The notes beneath the pieces are model-generated. The model searched no databases, had not been told where the DNA came from, and saw nothing but the letters and a program-made list of their open reading frames with translations. This document shows positions 12,682 to 14,840 of a stretch of DNA of 14,840 nt, piece by piece (position 1 is the first letter of the stretch; the number at the start of each line of letters is the position of its first letter). The stretch covers positions 1 to 14,840 of the forward strand of contig JAPSJU010000027.1 of the NCBI GenBank assembly GCA_031178025.1. Reading direction: 5' to 3'. The position numbers and the translations under genes are program-made. This stretch comes from Agromyces sp. GTDB lineage: Bacteria > Actinomycetota > Actinomycetes > Actinomycetales > Microbacteriaceae.

Positions 12682-13470
12682 TCACTTCGGCTGCATGCGG
12701 ATCGCGCCGTCGAGGCGGATCGTCTCGCCGTTCAGCATGGGGTTCGCGACGATCGAGCGCACGAGCGCCGCGTACTCGGCGGGGTGGCCGAGCCGCGAGG
12801 GATGCGGCACCTGGGCCTCGAGCGACCGGCGAACGTCCTCGGCCATCCCGGCCATCATCGGCGTCTCGAAGATGCCGGGGGCGATCGTCACGACGCGGAT
12901 GAGCAGCTTCGACAGGTCTCGGGCGATGGGAAGCGTCATGCCGGCGACGGCGGCCTTCGACGCCGAGTAGGCGGCCTGGCCGATCTGCCCGTCGAAGGCG
13001 GCGACGGAAGCGGTGTTCACGATGACGCCGCGCTCGGGCGTGTCGGGCCCGCCCGCGACGCGCCCGGTCGCCGGCTCGTTCGCGGCCATCGCGGCGGCGG
13101 CGAGGCGGGTCACGTTGAAGGTGCCGACGAGGTTCACGCGGATGGTGCGCTCGAACGCGTCGAGCGGCGCGGGCCCGTCGCGGCCGACGGTGCGATTCGC
13201 GGTGACGATGCCCGCGCAGTTCACCGCGACGCGCAGCGGCGCGACCGATGTCGCCACCCGGATCGCGGCCTGCACCTCGGCCTCGATGGTGACATCCGCG
13301 GCCATGAACGTGGCGCCCTCGCCGAGTTCGGCGACGGCCTCCTCCCCGCGTGGCCCCGGCAGGTCGATGAGCACGACGGAGGCGCCGCCGTCGAGCAGCG
13401 CACGGGCCGTTGCCCTGCCGAGGCCGGATGCCCCGCCGGTGACGATCGCGGAGGCGCCGTCGAGTTCCAT
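12682..13470 (-). CDS. Short-chain dehydrogenase, 3-hydroxyacyl-CoA dehydrogenase type 2-like
   Basis: A 262-residue Rossmann-fold oxidoreductase. TGGASGLG (11-18) is the cofactor motif, and Asp36 at the end of strand two favours NAD over NADP. NCAG is at 84-87, and the catalytic tetrad is Asn113, Ser155, Tyr168 and Lys172 (YSASK). The pattern of VNTASVAAFDGQIGQAAYSA and the end of the protein (NPMLNGETIRLDGAIRMQP) matches HSD17B10-like 3-hydroxy-2-methylbutyryl-/3-hydroxyacyl-CoA dehydrogenases. These act in isoleucine and short-chain fatty acid breakdown. A loop at about 130-147 (NEPATGRVAGGPDTPER) also fits that family. AAGGGAA lies just above the ATG. The gene is 49 bases downstream of the thiolase on the same strand, a natural partner, since thiolase cleaves the 3-ketoacyl-CoA this enzyme would make. 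Confidence 0.85.
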   Translation of the reverse strand: MELDGASAIVTGGASGLGRATARALLDGGASVVLIDLPGPRGEEAVAELGEGATFMAADVTIEAEVQAAIRVATSVAPLRVAVNCAGIVTANRTVGRDGPAPLDAFERTIRVNLVGTFNVTRLAAAAMAANEPATGRVAGGPDTPERGVIVNTASVAAFDGQIGQAAYSASKAAVAGMTLPIARDLSKLLIRVVTIAPGIFETPMMAGMAEDVRRSLEAQVPHPSRLGHPAEYAALVRSIVANPMLNGETIRLDGAIRMQPK

Positions 13471-13519
13471 GTGTTCCCTTTCGTCGATGCGGTCGTCGTG
13501 GTCGCAGTGGGCGTCGTGG

Positions 13520-14695
13520 TCAGACGCGTTCGATGATCATCGCGTTCGCCATGCCGCCACCTTCGCACATGGTCTGCAGCCCGTACCGGCCGCCGCTCGC
13601 CTCGAGGTGGTTCACGAGCGTCGTGAGCAGGCGCGTGCCCGAGGAGCCGAGCGCATGGCCGAGCGCGATGGCACCGCCGCGGGGATTGAGCTTCGCCGCA
13701 TCCGCCCCGGTCTCGCGCAGCCAGGCGAGCGGCACCGATGCGAACGCCTCGTTGACCTCGTACGCGTCGAGGTCGGCGATCGAGAGCCCCGCTCGTTCGA
13801 GCACGCGTTCGGTCGCGGGAACGACCCCGGTGAGCATGAGGAGCGGATCGCTGCCGACGACCGAGAACGCGCGGAAGCGGGCACGCGGCTCGAGTCCGAG
13901 CTGCTCCGCGGCGTCGGCGCTCATGATGAGGGCAGCGGATGCCCCATCGGTGAGCGGTGACGAATTGCCGGCGGTGATCCGCCACTCGAGCTCGGGGAAC
14001 CGCTCGGCGAGCGCATCGGTGCGGAACGCCGGATCCAGCGCGCCGAGCGATCCGACGGTCGTGCCCGGCCGGATGGTCTCGTCGACGAGCGTGTCGACAC
14101 CCGCCACGGGTACGAGCTCGGTGGCGAACGCACCGGATTCCCCCGCGGCCGCGGCGAGGTGGTGCGAACGCGCAGCGAACGCGTCCAGCTCCTCGCGGCT
14201 GAAGCCCCACTTCTCGGCGATGAGCTCGGCCGAGACGCCCTGGTTCACGAACCCGTCGGGGTATCGCGCCCGGATGCGGGACCCGAGCGGGTCGGCTCCA
14301 GCCGTGCTCGACCCCAGCGGCACTCGGCTCATCGACTCGACGCCGCACGCGATGACGATGTGCGCCTGGCCGGCGAGCACCGCCTGCGCGGCGAACGTCG
14401 CCGCCTGCTGACTGGACCCGCACTGGCGGTCGACGGTGGTTCCGGGCACCGTCTCGGGGAACCCGGCGGCGAGCACGGCGTTCCGGGTGATGTTGGAGCC
14501 CTGCTCCCCGATCTGGCTGACGCATCCGCCGATGACGTCGTCGACGAGCGCCGGGTCCAGGTCGTTGCGGGTCACGAGCGCATCGAGCACCCCGGCGAGC
14601 AGGTCGACGGGGTGGAGGCCGGAGAGACGCCCGCCGGGCTTGCCGCGACCCACGGGCGTGCGCATGACGTCGACGATGACGGCTTCGGTGCTCAT
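13520..14695 (-). CDS. Thiolase (acetyl-CoA C-acyltransferase)
   Basis: A 391-residue thiolase with all active-site residues in place: nucleophile Cys92 in DRQCGSSQQA, NEAF at 315-318, His347 in GGAIALGHALGSSGTR (340-355), and Cys377 in CEGGGMANA near the end. It cleaves 3-ketoacyl-CoA with CoA (degradative) or condenses two acetyl-CoA (biosynthetic). The operon with a 3-hydroxyacyl-CoA dehydrogenase-like SDR favours the degradative role. The chain length of the substrate cannot be told, and no enoyl-CoA hydratase or acyl-CoA dehydrogenase is in the window. The start is ATG 14695, with a -10 box immediately above and no ribosome site, so it is likely leaderless. It is the first gene of a two-gene operon that runs towards ramB. 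Confidence 0.92.
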   Translation of the reverse strand: MSTEAVIVDVMRTPVGRGKPGGRLSGLHPVDLLAGVLDALVTRNDLDPALVDDVIGGCVSQIGEQGSNITRNAVLAAGFPETVPGTTVDRQCGSSQQAATFAAQAVLAGQAHIVIACGVESMSRVPLGSSTAGADPLGSRIRARYPDGFVNQGVSAELIAEKWGFSREELDAFAARSHHLAAAAGESGAFATELVPVAGVDTLVDETIRPGTTVGSLGALDPAFRTDALAERFPELEWRITAGNSSPLTDGASAALIMSADAAEQLGLEPRARFRAFSVVGSDPLLMLTGVVPATERVLERAGLSIADLDAYEVNEAFASVPLAWLRETGADAAKLNPRGGAIALGHALGSSGTRLLTTLVNHLEASGGRYGLQTMCEGGGMANAMIIERV

Positions 14696-14701
14696 GACAC
14701 C

Positions 14702-14707
14702 AGACTA
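14702..14707 (-). promoter_or_regulatory. -10 box for leaderless thiolase transcript
   Basis: On the minus strand TAGTCT (14707-14702) fits TANNNT and ends 6 bases before the thiolase ATG. No -35 is recognisable in the GC-rich sequence above. Confidence 0.5.
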
Positions 14708-14716
14708 GGCCGAGCC

Positions 14717-14741
14717 CCGTCCGCGCCCCCGGGTGGGACGG
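14717..14741 (-). terminator. Possible terminator of the gene at the right edge
   Basis: CCGTCC (14717-14722) and GGACGG (14736-14741) form a 6-bp stem with an inner CCC/GGG pairing. On the minus strand it lies 30 bases after the stop of the edge gene and just before the thiolase promoter. There is no T-run. Confidence 0.35.
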
Positions 14742-14771
14742 ATGCGGCGAAGCGGACTCGCGACCCCGGCG

Positions 14772-14840
14772 CTACGCCGCGATGTCGTCGACGAACCGGA
14801 TGTCGTACACGGCGACCCGTTGGGGCACCCCCTCGAACAC
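14772..14840 (-). CDS. C-terminal end of an unidentified gene
   Basis: On the minus strand an open frame enters from the right edge and ends with TAG at 14774-14772, giving 22 residues: VFEGVPQRVAVYDIRF then VDDIAA. Codon use is like that of real genes here, and the position above a possible terminator fits. The FEGVPQRVAVYDI stretch resembles the final beta-hairpin of class III nucleotidyl cyclases (GVP...VxVYxV), but 22 residues cannot support a family call. Confidence 0.45.
   Translation of the reverse strand: MFEGVPQRVAVYDIRFVDDIAA

Noticed and set aside
13494..13520. GTCGTGGTC repeated twice between thiolase and SDR
   Set aside because: The repeats are short and simple (GTC/GTG-rich) in a 49-base spacer. 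No regulatory reading is supported.

Overview
The window is chromosomal DNA of a high-GC actinobacterium. Codon use is almost entirely G/C in third position, the coding density is high, several genes have TANNNT -10 boxes placed for leaderless transcription, and the hexamer GGATGC/GCATCC is conspicuously frequent. Together with a DUF1622 protein, a GTP-dependent PEP carboxykinase and a RamB-type regulator, this suggests Microbacteriaceae (Agromyces-like). The genus is an inference. I see no rRNA, tRNA, CRISPR, insertion sequence or phage gene, and no stretch over 300 bases without a gene.

Layout. 1-509 (+): the 3' end of riboflavin gene ribH followed by a small four-helix membrane protein. 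690-2057 (+): a metabolite:H+ symporter (MHS family) closed by a strong 16-bp terminator hairpin. 2236-2661 (+): an extremely Met/Cys-rich DUF326 copper-binding protein, tail-to-tail with a small unknown gene on the minus strand (2672-3022). 3106-4977 (+): the pseudouridine catabolic pair psuG-psuK, preceded by a possible 18-codon leader ORF that overlaps the psuG start as ATGA. 5016-5243 (+): a 75-aa helix-turn-helix protein behind a promoter covered by two GTCAAC-N4-GTTGMC palindromes. 5336-7225 (+): an exporter-type ABC half-transporter. 7385-8212 (+): an unrecognised 275-aa protein. 8286-8780 (+): a 2H phosphoesterase whose 3' end overlaps a convergent DUF1622 membrane gene (8766-9140, -). 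9223-11085 (-): pckG, divergent from a ramB-like regulator (11217-12659, +). 12682-14695 (-): a thiolase plus short-chain dehydrogenase operon. 14772-14840 (-): the tail of an unidentified gene.

How the genes fit together. PsuG and PsuK form a complete intracellular route from pseudouridine to uracil and ribose 5-phosphate. The right third looks like a small carbon-metabolism island. Thiolase and a 3-hydroxyacyl-CoA dehydrogenase-like SDR would yield acetyl- or propionyl-CoA, PEP carboxykinase draws the resulting oxaloacetate into gluconeogenesis, and the RamB-like acyl-CoA-responsive regulator sits between them. The remaining genes look like ordinary, unrelated housekeeping or transport genes.

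I did not find a convincing new multi-gene system. The most interesting signals are regulatory: the palindrome-covered promoter of the small HTH gene, the putative psuG leader ORF, a hairpin that could hide the DUF1622 ribosome binding site, and the set of leaderless starts.
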